Below are positions 9,484 through 18,446 of a stretch of DNA of 64,000 bases, one piece after another (the first letter of the stretch is position 1; each line of letters opens with the position of its first letter). Both the position numbers and the translations under genes were made by a program. The notes beneath the pieces are model-generated. The model ran no database searches and was not told where the DNA came from. It was given only the letters and a program-made list of their open reading frames with translations. Source of the DNA: Ferrimonas senticii DSM 18821 (lineage in GTDB: Bacteria > Pseudomonadota > Gammaproteobacteria > Enterobacterales > Shewanellaceae); the NCBI RefSeq assembly GCF_000422665.1, contig NZ_AUGM01000001.1:55352-119351 (forward strand). Direction: 5' to 3'.

Positions 9484-9514
9484 AAAAAAATCCAGCGCGG
9501 TGGCCCGTGCTGGA
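9484..9514 (-). terminator. Rho-independent terminator after rpoS
   Basis: On the minus strand TCCAGCACGG pairs with CCGCGCTGGA (one mismatch) around GCCA, followed by seven T. It lies 23 nt past the rpoS stop. Confidence 0.9.
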
Positions 9515-9537
9515 AAGGTTCGAACGAGTTTGGGTTG

Positions 9538-10494
9538 CTAGGCTTTGTTGGCAAACAACGCTTCGGGATTCAACCCCTCGTTACTAAGTTTTTGTCGCAG
9601 TTTGGACAAGGCTCCGGTCTGGATCTGCCGCACGCGCTCGCGGGTAAGGCCAATCTCGTTACCGACTTTTTCCAGAGTCATCGGCTCATAGCCCAGAAGG
9701 CCAAAGCGGCGGGCGATGATCTCTTTCTCTTTTTCGTTCAACGACAACAGCAACTGCTTGACGGAATCGTTCATGTCGTCTTGTTCAACGGTGTCGCTGA
9801 CTTCAATATCATCAGCCACCAAATCCACAATCGATTTGTCGGCGTCGCCGGCTAATGGGGAGTCAAGTGAAGTGGTTTTCTCTTTCAGTTTTAAGATCTT
9901 ACTGACCTGCTCAACCGGCTTACCAACCTTATCGGCGATCTCTTCGATGGTTGGCTCGTGGTCTACGTCTTGCGACAACTGCCGAGCGGTGCGGATATAG
10001 AGATTAAGCTCTTTGACTACATGGATAGGCAAGCGAATGGTACGAGTGCTATTCATGATGGCCCGTTCAATGTTTTGTCGGATCCACCAAGTGGCGTAGG
10101 TCGAAAAGCGAAAGCCGCGCTCCGGATCGAACTTTTCGACCGCATGCATCAGGCCAAGGTTACCTTCCTCGATAATATCGAGCAGGGCGAGCCCTCGATT
10201 GTTATAGCGGCGGGCGATTTTCACAACCAAGCGAAGGTTGCTTTCAATCATGCGATTGCGGGACTTTACGCAGCCTTTGTGTACTCTACGGGCGTAGTAC
10301 ACCTCTTCTTCGGCGGTAAGCAGTGGCGAGAAACCGATCTCGCTAAGGTACATCTGGGTGGCGCCTATGTTCTTAACGAGATCTTGTTTGACTTGGTCGT
10401 CAATCGCCGAAGCGTCAAAGTTTTCCTCTTGTTGCTGAGTGTCGAGCGCTTCACGCGGCTCTTCCATGTCGTATACGGTGTTATCGAAGCTCAT
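9538..10494 (-). CDS. rpoS: RNA polymerase sigma factor RpoS (sigma-S)
   Basis: The 318-residue sigma-70 family protein directs general stress and stationary-phase transcription. Visible are region 1.2 ([23 protein letters not shown]), region 2 with [18 protein letters not shown], region 3 and region 4 with the helix-turn-helix [19 protein letters not shown]. These and the length fit RpoS rather than RpoD or RpoH. GGGAG precedes the ATG. In most gammaproteobacteria nlpD lies directly upstream; here the upstream neighbour is a divergent nuclease-fold gene, so rpoS must use its own promoter within 10495-10958. Confidence 0.97.
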   Translation of the reverse strand: MSFDNTVYDMEEPREALDTQQQEENFDASAIDDQVKQDLVKNIGATQMYLSEIGFSPLLTAEEEVYYARRVHKGCVKSRNRMIESNLRLVVKIARRYNNRGLALLDIIEEGNLGLMHAVEKFDPERGFRFSTYATWWIRQNIERAIMNSTRTIRLPIHVVKELNLYIRTARQLSQDVDHEPTIEEIADKVGKPVEQVSKILKLKEKTTSLDSPLAGDADKSIVDLVADDIEVSDTVEQDDMNDSVKQLLLSLNEKEKEIIARRFGLLGYEPMTLEKVGNEIGLTRERVRQIQTGALSKLRQKLSNEGLNPEALFANKA

Positions 10495-10958
10495 CGTGGT
10501 CTCCCATTCTTTGCTGCCAAGAATGCGATGTGTACAGTTGCAAGCAACTGACCCCTCACATGATTATGCATAGCCATTCACATAAATGACTTACAATGCC
10601 GAGGCCAAAATAACGTGCCAGATCAGTGCCTAGCTTGTTTTGGTCTGGGCTTTATCATCGTCGCTTACTGCGTCCTTCCCCAAATGGACAAGTCAGATGA
10701 TGCTCCTATAACTCCACCCTACGGCTGCGATAACAAAAGATCAACATCATAAATTGGGGATATTATCCTGAGAAAAATATCAAACGACCGTTTAAAACTT
10801 ACATGTTGTTGATGTAGCAATGAGTAGCCACTAAATAAGCAATTTTATGTGGATTGGGCGTATTTAAATGACGATGTTGCAAATTTGTTAATTTGATTTT
10901 GTGGCGATTCGGCAAGCGGCGACGTTTACCTTGATTTAAAGGAAAAGGCGGGGGCGTG
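10495..10958. other. Divergent intergenic region between rpoS and the EEP-family gene
   Basis: These 464 bp must hold the rpoS promoter and 5' leader and the promoter of the plus-strand gene. The right half is AT-rich (about 10740-10900). No gene, terminator or repeat was recognised. Sequence alone does not show whether the rpoS leader folds to hide its ribosome site. Confidence 0.5.
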
Positions 10959-12236
10959 ATGGCGACGACGATCCGAATTAGGCGAGGGCTGTCGCAGGGC
11001 AGGGCACGCGGTTACTATTGGTGTTTTGGCCGACAGTTGCTGTTGGCGGGCTTTATTGTTGTTTCCGGAACCGCTATGGCTGCAAATACCGTTCGTATCG
11101 CTACATTCAACGTCAGCATGGAAGCGAGCAATTACCAAATGGATAGGCAGCAACCGCTTGTTCCCGATGCGCTAAAGCAGCGATTGCGTCATGGCAGACA
11201 CCGGCAAATCAGGCAGATTGCCGAGATTTTGCAGAGGGTTAGACCTGACATCGTACTGTTAAACGAGTTTGATTATATTGCTGATCGCAGTGCCGGCATT
11301 GATGCATTTGTCGCTAATTATTTGACTAAATCGCAAGGTGGGGCGTTGCCAATTAATTACTCCTTTCGTTATGTGGCACCAGTAAATAGTGGTGAGCCAA
11401 GCCCGTATGATATTGACGGTGATGGGGTGGCATCAGCAACCGCTGGCGATGCTTATGGTTTTGGGTTTTATCCTGGCCAATACGGCATGGCGGTGCTGTC
11501 GCGTTATCCGATTATGACTAAGCAGGTTCGAACCTTTCGCAAATTGCCATGGCACAGCTTGCCGGACCCTCAACCAATCACTCACCCTGATGGCCGTCAT
11601 TTTTACGACCGCAAGACGTGGCAAGGGTTACGACTGTCGTCTAAGTCCCATTGGGATCTGCCAATTCAAGTGGGTGATCAAGTGCTGCACTTGTTAGCCG
11701 CGCATCCAACCCCGCCGGTGTTTGATGGCCCAGAGAACCGCAACGGTGCCCGCAACTTTGATGAGATCCGCTTATGGGCTGATTACATTGCCGAGCCAGC
11801 GGCGAGCTATCTGGTGGATGATCAAGGACAACGTGGCGGAATCGTTGGCCAACGTTTTGTGATTGTTGGCGATTATAACGCCTCGGAATTTGAGGGCAGT
11901 GGCCGAGCCGGAGCAATCGCCCAGTTGCTGCACCATCCCAAGGTTAACGCAAGCCTACGTCCAAGCAGCGATGGTGGCGCTGAACATAGTCCGCAGCACC
12001 ATAACGGCGCTTTTCATACCGCCAGTTGGCGTGCGCAAGTGGATTACGTATTGCCTTCAAAATTTGGTTTGCAGCCATTGGCTGGCGGCGTGTTTTGGCC
12101 ACCCAAGAGCGATCCGCTGCATCGACTCGTTGCGGGTCGCAGCAGTTCGTCGGATCACCGTTTAGTGTGGATGGATTTGCAGATCATCTACTCGAAACCT
12201 GAGCGCCAAACAGATAACCCTCGCCATGAACTGTGA
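10959..12236 (+). CDS. Exported endonuclease/exonuclease/phosphatase (EEP) family protein
   Basis: The 425-residue protein has an N-terminal signal segment (hydrophobic LLLAGFIVVSGTAMA) and an EEP fold of the DNase I/phosphodiesterase type. Catalytic motifs are in order: TFNVS, LLNEFD, AAHPTPP, VGDYNAS and a C-terminal SSDHRLVW. This family includes secreted nucleases and phosphatases, so it probably hydrolyses a phosphodiester outside the cytoplasm; the substrate is unknown. GTG at 10956 directly precedes the ATG at 10959, and GGAAAAGG lies upstream. Its last 53 bp overlap the convergent response-regulator gene. Confidence 0.85.
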   Translation: MATTIRIRRGLSQGRARGYYWCFGRQLLLAGFIVVSGTAMAANTVRIATFNVSMEASNYQMDRQQPLVPDALKQRLRHGRHRQIRQIAEILQRVRPDIVLLNEFDYIADRSAGIDAFVANYLTKSQGGALPINYSFRYVAPVNSGEPSPYDIDGDGVASATAGDAYGFGFYPGQYGMAVLSRYPIMTKQVRTFRKLPWHSLPDPQPITHPDGRHFYDRKTWQGLRLSSKSHWDLPIQVGDQVLHLLAAHPTPPVFDGPENRNGARNFDEIRLWADYIAEPAASYLVDDQGQRGGIVGQRFVIVGDYNASEFEGSGRAGAIAQLLHHPKVNASLRPSSDGGAEHSPQHHNGAFHTASWRAQVDYVLPSKFGLQPLAGGVFWPPKSDPLHRLVAGRSSSSDHRLVWMDLQIIYSKPERQTDNPRHEL

Positions 12237-12912
12237 CGAACAGTTTAGGGTGAGGTGGTTGTTCCATTTTGTTGCGTAAACGTCGCACTAACACATCAAC
12301 CGTGCGATCGTTCGGGGCTTCAACGCGATTAGAGATCAGGTTCAGTAACCGTTCTCGTGGTAACACCTGCTGGGGATGATGGACAAAGGCGCACAGCAAC
12401 TCGTACTCGGCTTTGGTGAGCTTAACCTCGGTTTGCTCGGTTGGGGTCTGATACCACAACTGGCGACTGGCCAGATCAAATTGCCAACCGGCAAATAGGG
12501 CGATGTGATGCTGTTGATCACTGTCGCTGCTGTTGGTCAGGTTGATGCGCCACAGCAAGTTTTTAACGCGCACCAGCAACTCCCGCATCTCGACCGGTTT
12601 GGTGACGTAATCATCAGCACCCATCTCTAAGCCAACAATTTTATCGACGGTATCACTGCGACCGGTCACCAAAATAATACCGACGTTGGAATTGGCTCGA
12701 AGTTGGCGGGTCAGCAACATGCCATCGGCATCCGGCAAGTTAACATCGAGCAAGATCATATCGATCGGATTTTGCCGTAACTGTTGTGCCATCTGTTCAG
12801 CGTCGCTGGCGGTATGAACGATATACCCAGCTTGGGTAAAATAGCCGGCATGGCGCAGTTGGGTGACTGGATCGTCTTCAACGACGAGAATGTGGTTACT
12901 GGCTTGGCTCAT
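12184..12912 (-). CDS. TorR-like OmpR-family response regulator
   Basis: The 242-residue protein has a receiver domain (VVEDD, phospho-acceptor Asp in LLDVNLPDADG, switch Thr in LVTGRSD, Lys in VTKP). A winged-helix DNA-binding domain follows (RTVDVLVRRLRNKM, VHGEGYLF). The PVTQ, NLPD-DGMLLTR and GLEMGADDYVTKP stretches resemble TorR, which controls trimethylamine-N-oxide respiration, more than other OmpR members. No kinase or tor gene is adjacent. The start at 12912 matches the family's N-terminus; the frame extends to 12987 without support. Confidence 0.8.
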   Translation of the reverse strand: MSQASNHILVVEDDPVTQLRHAGYFTQAGYIVHTASDAEQMAQQLRQNPIDMILLDVNLPDADGMLLTRQLRANSNVGIILVTGRSDTVDKIVGLEMGADDYVTKPVEMRELLVRVKNLLWRINLTNSSDSDQQHHIALFAGWQFDLASRQLWYQTPTEQTEVKLTKAEYELLCAFVHHPQQVLPRERLLNLISNRVEAPNDRTVDVLVRRLRNKMEQPPHPKLFVTVHGEGYLFGAQVSSR

Positions 12913-13083
12913 AAACGCGAGTTGCTCCGAGGTTCGGCCGCTCATGATGGCTATCATCGCTGTGGCTGACAAGCCCCATGAGTGCATGTCAGTGGATTAT
13001 CCGATGATGATCACGGCCTTGTAGTAGGCGGCGATAGTTGATTTTGCTAACCTGAGCGACAGTTAACTCAGCGAGAAATAGCG

Positions 13084-13728
13084 ATGAAATTCCAGATCAT
13101 TCCGGTAACCCCGTTTCAGCAAAATTGCTCTTTGGTGTGGTGTGAAGCCAGCAAACAGGCGGCGGTAATCGATCCCGGCGGCGATCTTGAGCGCATCACC
13201 GCGGCGGCTGACTCCGCTGGCGTGACCATCAGTCAGATTTGGTTGACCCATGGCCACATTGATCACGTTGGTGGCGCAGAACGATTAGCGCAGCAGCTGG
13301 GTGTGAGTATCACCGGCCCGCATGAGGCGGATCGTTTCTGGCTGACTGCGCTGGATCAACAGTCGCAAAAATTCGGTTTTCCGCACATGGAATCGTTTGA
13401 AGCGGATCGCTACCTTAGCGACGGCGAACGTCTGACGTTGGGTGAGGTTGAGATTGAAGTGATCCACACCCCAGGCCATACCCCAGGTCATGTGGTGTTT
13501 TATCATCGCGATAGCGAAACCGCGTTTGTTGGTGATGTGCTGTTCCATGGCTCTATCGGCCGTACTGATTTTCCGATGTCCGATCATCAAGCACTGATCA
13601 ATTCCATTACCCAAAAGCTGTGGCCGCTGGGCAATCAAGTGCGCTTTATTCCAGGTCACGGCCCAGGTGCGACCTTCGGTGATGAACGTCGCAGCAATCC
13701 GTTTGTTGCTGATGCGGTTTTGGCTTGA
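13084..13728 (+). CDS. gloC: Type II glyoxalase-like metallo-beta-lactamase fold hydrolase (YcbL/GloC)
   Basis: The 214-residue protein has the binuclear metal motif THGHIDHVGG, then HTPGHTPGH, the FVGD Asp and a C-terminal PGHGPG His, all in the usual order. Length and opening (MKFQIIPVTPFQQNCSL) match YcbL/GloC, a cytoplasmic S-lactoylglutathione hydrolase that completes methylglyoxal detoxification. It is followed after 14 nt by a signal-peptide protein, probably co-transcribed. Confidence 0.9.
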   Translation: MKFQIIPVTPFQQNCSLVWCEASKQAAVIDPGGDLERITAAADSAGVTISQIWLTHGHIDHVGGAERLAQQLGVSITGPHEADRFWLTALDQQSQKFGFPHMESFEADRYLSDGERLTLGEVEIEVIHTPGHTPGHVVFYHRDSETAFVGDVLFHGSIGRTDFPMSDHQALINSITQKLWPLGNQVRFIPGHGPGATFGDERRSNPFVADAVLA

Positions 13729-13742
13729 ACAGGGAGCGAGCT

Positions 13743-14201
13743 ATGAAACGATGGTTGTTGGCTGCATTGGTAAGCTTTCCGGCGCTGGCGCTAGAGGTCG
13801 GCACACAGATGCCGCCGTTGACGCTGGTCGATCAGTTTGACGCCGAGCACAGCGTACCGGTTAATGCGGGCACGATAGTGTTTACCGACAGCCGTGCCGC
13901 TGGTGCGATGGTTACCGAAGCGATGACGGCGGTTTCAGCACAGCAACGAAGCAAGCTCAACTATCTGGTCGATGTCAGTGGCATGCCTTCGCTGGTCACC
14001 AAGATGTTTGCTATTCCCAAATGGCAAGATCTGCCGTTTGCGGTGCTGATTGACCAGCAAGGGGAGATTACCGCAGCGTTGCCTCGTCAGCCGGATCAGG
14101 TGTCGATGCTGTGTGTCGCTGACGGGAAGTTGACTGAAGTACGGTACTACGCTGACGTTGCCACATTGCAGCAAGCGCTTAGCCAGCCTTGGTGTAACTA
14201 G
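13743..14201 (+). CDS. Exported thioredoxin-fold protein, YtfJ-like
   Basis: The 152-residue protein has a clear signal peptide (KRWLLAALVSFPALA). A predicted thioredoxin-like domain follows (GTQMPPLTLVDQFDAEH ... LPFAVLIDQQGEI). No CXXC pair is present and the two remaining Cys lie near the C-terminus, so disulfide reductase activity is doubtful. YtfJ-family periplasmic proteins look similar. The ATG at 13743 follows an AGGGAG site; a TTG at 13725 overlapping the gloC stop is a weaker choice. Function unknown. Confidence 0.75.
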   Translation: MKRWLLAALVSFPALALEVGTQMPPLTLVDQFDAEHSVPVNAGTIVFTDSRAAGAMVTEAMTAVSAQQRSKLNYLVDVSGMPSLVTKMFAIPKWQDLPFAVLIDQQGEITAALPRQPDQVSMLCVADGKLTEVRYYADVATLQQALSQPWCN

Positions 14202-14222
14202 GGCGTAGCTTGGCCAAAAGTA

Positions 14223-14247
14223 AGCCCCGACCTTGTCGGGGCTTTTT
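14223..14247 (+). terminator. Terminator after gloC-ytfJ-like operon
   Basis: AGCCCCGAC pairs with GTCGGGGCT around a 3-nt loop, followed by T5. It lies between convergent genes and acts mainly on the plus strand. Confidence 0.92.
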
Positions 14248-14251
14248 GTTG

Positions 14252-14794
14252 TCAGTAATTGGCAGTGCCGCGAATTGGGTAGTGGTTGTTGGGATCTTTA
14301 ATCCAATTTAGACCACGGGTCAGGGCGCCTAACTCTGGCCGAACAAATGGATTGTTGGAGATATCCACCACATGCAGCAGACCCTGTTCGTTCACCACAA
14401 ACAGCCCTGGTTCAGCGAAGTTATGGTCCGTTTCCTGTTCAGAGCGGGGCAGTGAGATATACAGCCCCAGTTGCTGCATCTGCGCTTCGGTTAGGCCATA
14501 CGCGATTGGGAAGCTGACGTTCAATTGCTCTTGGTGTGCTTCAAACTGCGCCAACGAATCACCAGAAACCGCCAACACCTCGACATCGGCATCAGCAAAG
14601 GCTTGTTTGAAACTCTCAATCTCATTCAGGTAACGGGTACACAGCGGGCAGTGCTTACCCCGATAAACGAATACTGCTTGCCAGCCCTTACCGGTTACTG
14701 GTGTGCCCAAAATGGCGCTGCCACCACTGGTTAATTTGACACTGATATCCGTTGGAAATTGCTCGCCTGCATTAAGTTTGACTGACGTTGCCAT
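14252..14794 (-). CDS. Peroxiredoxin-like (AhpC/TSA/redoxin) protein
   Basis: The 180-residue cytoplasmic protein has a redoxin domain. The active site reads GKHCPLC in place of the usual peroxiredoxin VCTTE, followed by VLAVSGDS and LFVVNEQG strands. It probably reduces peroxides or disulfides. AAGGAG stands 5 nt before the ATG at 14794 (a GTG directly precedes it). It stands alone, with the glycerate kinase start 1.2 kb upstream on the same strand. Confidence 0.8.
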   Translation of the reverse strand: MATSVKLNAGEQFPTDISVKLTSGGSAILGTPVTGKGWQAVFVYRGKHCPLCTRYLNEIESFKQAFADADVEVLAVSGDSLAQFEAHQEQLNVSFPIAYGLTEAQMQQLGLYISLPRSEQETDHNFAEPGLFVVNEQGLLHVVDISNNPFVRPELGALTRGLNWIKDPNNHYPIRGTANY

Positions 14795-14849
14795 CACTAC
14801 TCCTTAGTTAAAACCGATAGGTGGTACCACTGCACTTTAGCGTATGCCA

Positions 14850-15992
14850 TTAGAGTGCGTTAGATGCTAGCTGCCATACCCGCATAATGTTCTCGGCCAT
14901 CTGCGCGAGGTTGCTGGCAGACAGCCGTTTGATCTGTTCAAAATCCATCGAGCCGGTTACGCAATCAAAGATGGCATCGATGCCGTGATCGAGCACCACG
15001 TGGGCATCTTCGCGCAGGCAACCGGCGATGGCAATAACCGGGATCTGTTGTGCCTTAGCGCGTTTGGCCACGCCGATCGGGGTTTTACCGGCGATGGTTT
15101 GCGCATCCATTCTGCCTTCGCCGGTGATCACCAGATCGGCACCTTTTAGTACCTCGTCTATGCCGATGGCATCCATCACCAATTCCACCCCAGGCCGCAT
15201 GGTTGCACTGAGAAATGCCAAGGCTGCCGCGCCCATGCCACCGGCCGCACCGGCGCCAGGAGTGTTCAGTACCGATTTTCCTAACTGCTGCTCAATGACG
15301 TTGCCAAAATGCTGCAGCGCGTTATCCAGTTCCGCCACCATTTTTGGGGTTGCCCCCTTTTGAGGGCCAAAGATCGCTGAAGCGCCGCGCTCGCCACACA
15401 GTGGGTTATTGACATCGCAGGCGACTTGCACCTGAATCTGAGTTAAGCGTGGATCGAGTTCACTGATGTCGATGCTGGCTAGACGTGCCAGCTCGGCGCC
15501 GCCACCGGACAATGAGTTACCGTTATGGTCGAGCAGCTTTACCCCAAGCGCCCGCAGCATGCCGGCACCGCCATCGTTGGTGGCACTGCCACCAAGACCC
15601 AGCAGCAGGGTCGAGATCCCACAATCCAGCGCTGCTTTGATCAGTTCACCAGTGCCGTAGCTGCAGGTAATGCGTGGATCTCGTTGCGTTGGCGGTACTA
15701 GATGAAGGCCGGAGGCTTCCGCCATTTCAATAATGGCGCTGCTGCCATCGCCAAGCAGCGCAAAGCGTGCGCTGACCGATTGCCCGAGAGGTCCAGTTAC
15801 CGTGGCCTGCTTAAATTCGCCGCCGGTGGCCGCGACCATCGCTTCGACGGTGCCTTCACCGCCGTCGGCGGCCGGCAGTTTAATGATCTCGGCATCGGCC
15901 AGTACTCGGCGGATGCCGGTCTCGATATGGCTTGCCACTTCTAATGCGGTAAGGGTTTCTTTAAAGGAATCTGGGGCGATGACAATTTTCAT
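14850..15992 (-). CDS. glxK: Glycerate kinase (GlxK/GarK family)
   Basis: The 380-residue enzyme phosphorylates D-glycerate to a phosphoglycerate. It shows the family's opening MKIVIAPDSFKETLTALEVA, the PAADGGEGT loop, LGLGGSATNDGGAGML and the GEGRMDAQT motif. The start at 15992 matches family N-termini; the frame runs to 16064 without a ribosome site. It lies downstream of the threonate-type cluster on the same strand, but a terminator at 16091-16118 separates it from the permease gene. It may be expressed independently or by read-through. Confidence 0.93.
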   Translation of the reverse strand: MKIVIAPDSFKETLTALEVASHIETGIRRVLADAEIIKLPAADGGEGTVEAMVAATGGEFKQATVTGPLGQSVSARFALLGDGSSAIIEMAEASGLHLVPPTQRDPRITCSYGTGELIKAALDCGISTLLLGLGGSATNDGGAGMLRALGVKLLDHNGNSLSGGGAELARLASIDISELDPRLTQIQVQVACDVNNPLCGERGASAIFGPQKGATPKMVAELDNALQHFGNVIEQQLGKSVLNTPGAGAAGGMGAAALAFLSATMRPGVELVMDAIGIDEVLKGADLVITGEGRMDAQTIAGKTPIGVAKRAKAQQIPVIAIAGCLREDAHVVLDHGIDAIFDCVTGSMDFEQIKRLSASNLAQMAENIMRVWQLASNAL

Positions 15993-16090
15993 AATGATCT
16001 TGGTCTTAGCTCGACTGGCGTCAGTATGGCGGAGTTTATTGCCGTGTGCTGTGGGATGTAGCACAGAGCGGAGGCTCTAATTGGCTGAAA

Positions 16091-16118
16091 TAAAAACGCC
16101 CCGACGAACGCGGGGCGT
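16091..16118 (-). terminator. Terminator between the permease and glycerate kinase genes
   Basis: On the minus strand an 8-bp perfect stem (ACGCCCCG/CGGGGCGT) with a 7-nt loop is followed by T5. It lies 19 nt past the permease stop. Confidence 0.88.
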
Positions 16119-16136
16119 ACTTGTAAGCGGTGCAAA

Positions 16137-17612
16137 TTAGCTGTTGGCTTGGGCCAGTTGCGGCGCCACTTTACCTTGCTTTTTCGACCACATCACAATG
16201 ATCGCCAAGGTGATCAGCGGCAGCACCAAGTCAAACAGGGTACCGGCAGAGCCGAACACCAGGTTCAGTGCCGTTACCATCAGTGCGCCAACGCCCCAAG
16301 CGATCATCGCAGTCACACACCAGATCTCCATCTGCGCGGCAGTGTCATCCACACCCAGAGTGCGGTTTACCACGTGGAAGTAGGAATCGTTGAAGTGAGA
16401 GAAACCAATCGCGCCTACAGCACAGGCCAGTGCCACGAATACTGGGTCCAGACCCAGACCCGGAACCATTGGTGCAGTAATGGTGGCGGCGGTGATCATT
16501 GCTACGGTGGCAGAACCTTGCGCCAGACGCAGCAGGGAAGAGATCACCAGTGGGATCAGAATTGGTGGCAGGCCAGTGGCAGCAATGCCTTCAGCGATGG
16601 TATCGCCGGCACCAGAAGCACGCAGTACCGCGCCCATGGCACCACCGGCACCGGTTACCAACAGAATGATACCGGTAGCAGATACGCCGTGTTCCATCGA
16701 AGCGATGATCTCTTGGCGAGGAATGTGACGGGTCAGACCGTACAGTGCCACCAGCATACCGATACCAACGGCGATCACTGGGTGACCTGCCAGCTGCAGG
16801 GCGTTATATGCGAGGCTGGCGGTTTCGCCTTCTGGCAGCGGGCCAACCAGAGTTTTTGCCAAGATCAGTATGATTGGCAGCAGGATTGGTGCGAACGACA
16901 GGAAGTTGCTTGGCAATTTGCTTTCGTCTTCGGCAGTCATGTCTTTGACGCCGGCAAACATCTTCGGCTCGGTGATCCAGCTGCCATCTTGGGCAGGAAC
17001 GCGGTAGTACTTTTCACCCATGCGACGGGTGTAGTACATGGTGCCCAGCATCATCGGAATGGCAACAATCAGACCCCACACCATGTAAGCGCCCAGATCC
17101 ACGCCCAGCAGTGCTGCTACGCCTACCGGACCCGGCGTTGGTGGCACCAGTGCGTGGGTGATCAGCAGACCAATCGCCAGAGCGCTGCCCAGACCAACCA
17201 TGGATTTGCCGGTGTTGGCGGAAATAGCGCGTACCAGTGATTGCAGCAACACATAAGCAGAGTCACAGAACACCGGAATGGAAACAAGGATGCCGGTGAA
17301 GCCCAACGCCAGATCTTCACGGCCTTTGCCGAAGATCTTGATAAAGGTGCGAGCCATCCGCTTGGCGGCGCCGGACACTTCAAAGCACGCGCCCATCATC
17401 ACACCGAAACCGATGATCAGACCGATGGAGGACAGCGTGCCACCGAAACCGGAGGTCAACGCATTGGTCAGCGCGTTCGGATCCATACCGCCAAACAGGC
17501 CGATGATCACGGCGGTGATCACCATCGCCAAGAAGATGTGGATTCGAGTTTTTAACACCATGCCGAGCAGCGCAAGCATGCCGACAACAACACCAATGAT
17601 GGTAGTTTCCAT
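16137..17612 (-). CDS. GntP-family gluconate/sugar-acid:H+ symporter
   Basis: The protein of about 490 residues is nearly all membrane helices and shows GntP features (GFGVMMGACFEVSGAAKRMA, TPGPVGVAALLGVD). GntP members import gluconate and related sugar acids. Here the neighbouring four-carbon acid sugar genes point to threonate, erythronate or a related tetronate. ATG at 17612 is chosen, with ATG at 17624 possible. The gene sits 60 nt after otnI and is the last gene before the terminator. Confidence 0.88.
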   Translation of the reverse strand: METTIIGVVVGMLALLGMVLKTRIHIFLAMVITAVIIGLFGGMDPNALTNALTSGFGGTLSSIGLIIGFGVMMGACFEVSGAAKRMARTFIKIFGKGREDLALGFTGILVSIPVFCDSAYVLLQSLVRAISANTGKSMVGLGSALAIGLLITHALVPPTPGPVGVAALLGVDLGAYMVWGLIVAIPMMLGTMYYTRRMGEKYYRVPAQDGSWITEPKMFAGVKDMTAEDESKLPSNFLSFAPILLPIILILAKTLVGPLPEGETASLAYNALQLAGHPVIAVGIGMLVALYGLTRHIPRQEIIASMEHGVSATGIILLVTGAGGAMGAVLRASGAGDTIAEGIAATGLPPILIPLVISSLLRLAQGSATVAMITAATITAPMVPGLGLDPVFVALACAVGAIGFSHFNDSYFHVVNRTLGVDDTAAQMEIWCVTAMIAWGVGALMVTALNLVFGSAGTLFDLVLPLITLAIIVMWSKKQGKVAPQLAQANS

Positions 17613-17672
17613 ATCAAATTCCATGATGTAGTGGGGAGGGCTGGTGCCAATCAGCACCAGCATGTTGGGGAA

Positions 17673-18446
17673 TTAGTTCAACTGAGTAAGCCAGTTCAAG
17701 CCGGACTGGGTGTCGTGGCGTGGCTTGTATTCACAGCCAATAAAGCCGTGGTAGTGGTTATCCAGTACCTTGAACAGATGGGCGTAGTTCAGCTCGCCTT
17801 CACTTGGCTCGTGACGCTCTGGTACCGAGGCAATCTGAACGTGGCCAATCACATCGGCCAGTTCTTCAATCAGCCTGGAGAGATCGCCATCCATGATCTG
17901 GGCGTGGTAGGTATCGAACTGCAGCTTAACGTTTGGCTTACCCACTTGGCGGATAAGCTCGGCGGCGTCGCGCTGATGGGCTAAGAAGTAGTTCGGCACA
18001 TCACGGTTATTTAGCGGCTCAATCAGCAGCTCAATGCCATGTTCGGCGTACAGCTCGGCGGCCCAGCGCAGGTTGCTTAAGAAGGTGTCGATGTGCAGAT
18101 CGATGCTGAATTGCGGGTCAATGATGCCGCTCATCGCGTGCACTTTGTTACACCCTAAAGCGATGGCGTATTCCAACGCTTGCTCGGCGGCAACCCGAAA
18201 CTCTTGTTCACGACCTGGTAGCGCCGCGGTGCCTTTTTCGCCGTTGTCCCAATCGCCTGGGTACATGTTAAACAGCGACATTGACAGCTGATGTTCGCTG
18301 AGCAGATCAGCCAGCAACTGCTTGTCGTAGGCGTATGGGAACAGGAACTCGACAGCAGTAAACCCGGCTTGCTTAGCCGCAGCGAAGCGCTCTAGAAACG
18401 GCACTTCGTTGAACAGCATGGTCAGGTTGGCGGCGAACTTAGCCAT
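17673..18446 (-). CDS. otnI: 2-oxo-tetronate isomerase OtnI (Hyi family)
   Basis: The 257-residue TIM-barrel protein belongs to the hydroxypyruvate isomerase family, with the opening KFAANLTMLFNEVPFLERFA and the metal-site stretches LLIEPLNNRDVPNY and LQFDTYHAQ. In tetronate catabolism OtnI converts 2-oxo-tetronate to 3-oxo-tetronate. Context with otnC, otnK and ltnD favours this over plain hydroxypyruvate isomerase. The ATG overlaps the otnC stop by 8 bp and has a GGAGG site. Confidence 0.9.
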   Translation of the reverse strand: MAKFAANLTMLFNEVPFLERFAAAKQAGFTAVEFLFPYAYDKQLLADLLSEHQLSMSLFNMYPGDWDNGEKGTAALPGREQEFRVAAEQALEYAIALGCNKVHAMSGIIDPQFSIDLHIDTFLSNLRWAAELYAEHGIELLIEPLNNRDVPNYFLAHQRDAAELIRQVGKPNVKLQFDTYHAQIMDGDLSRLIEELADVIGHVQIASVPERHEPSEGELNYAHLFKVLDNHYHGFIGCEYKPRHDTQSGLNWLTQLN

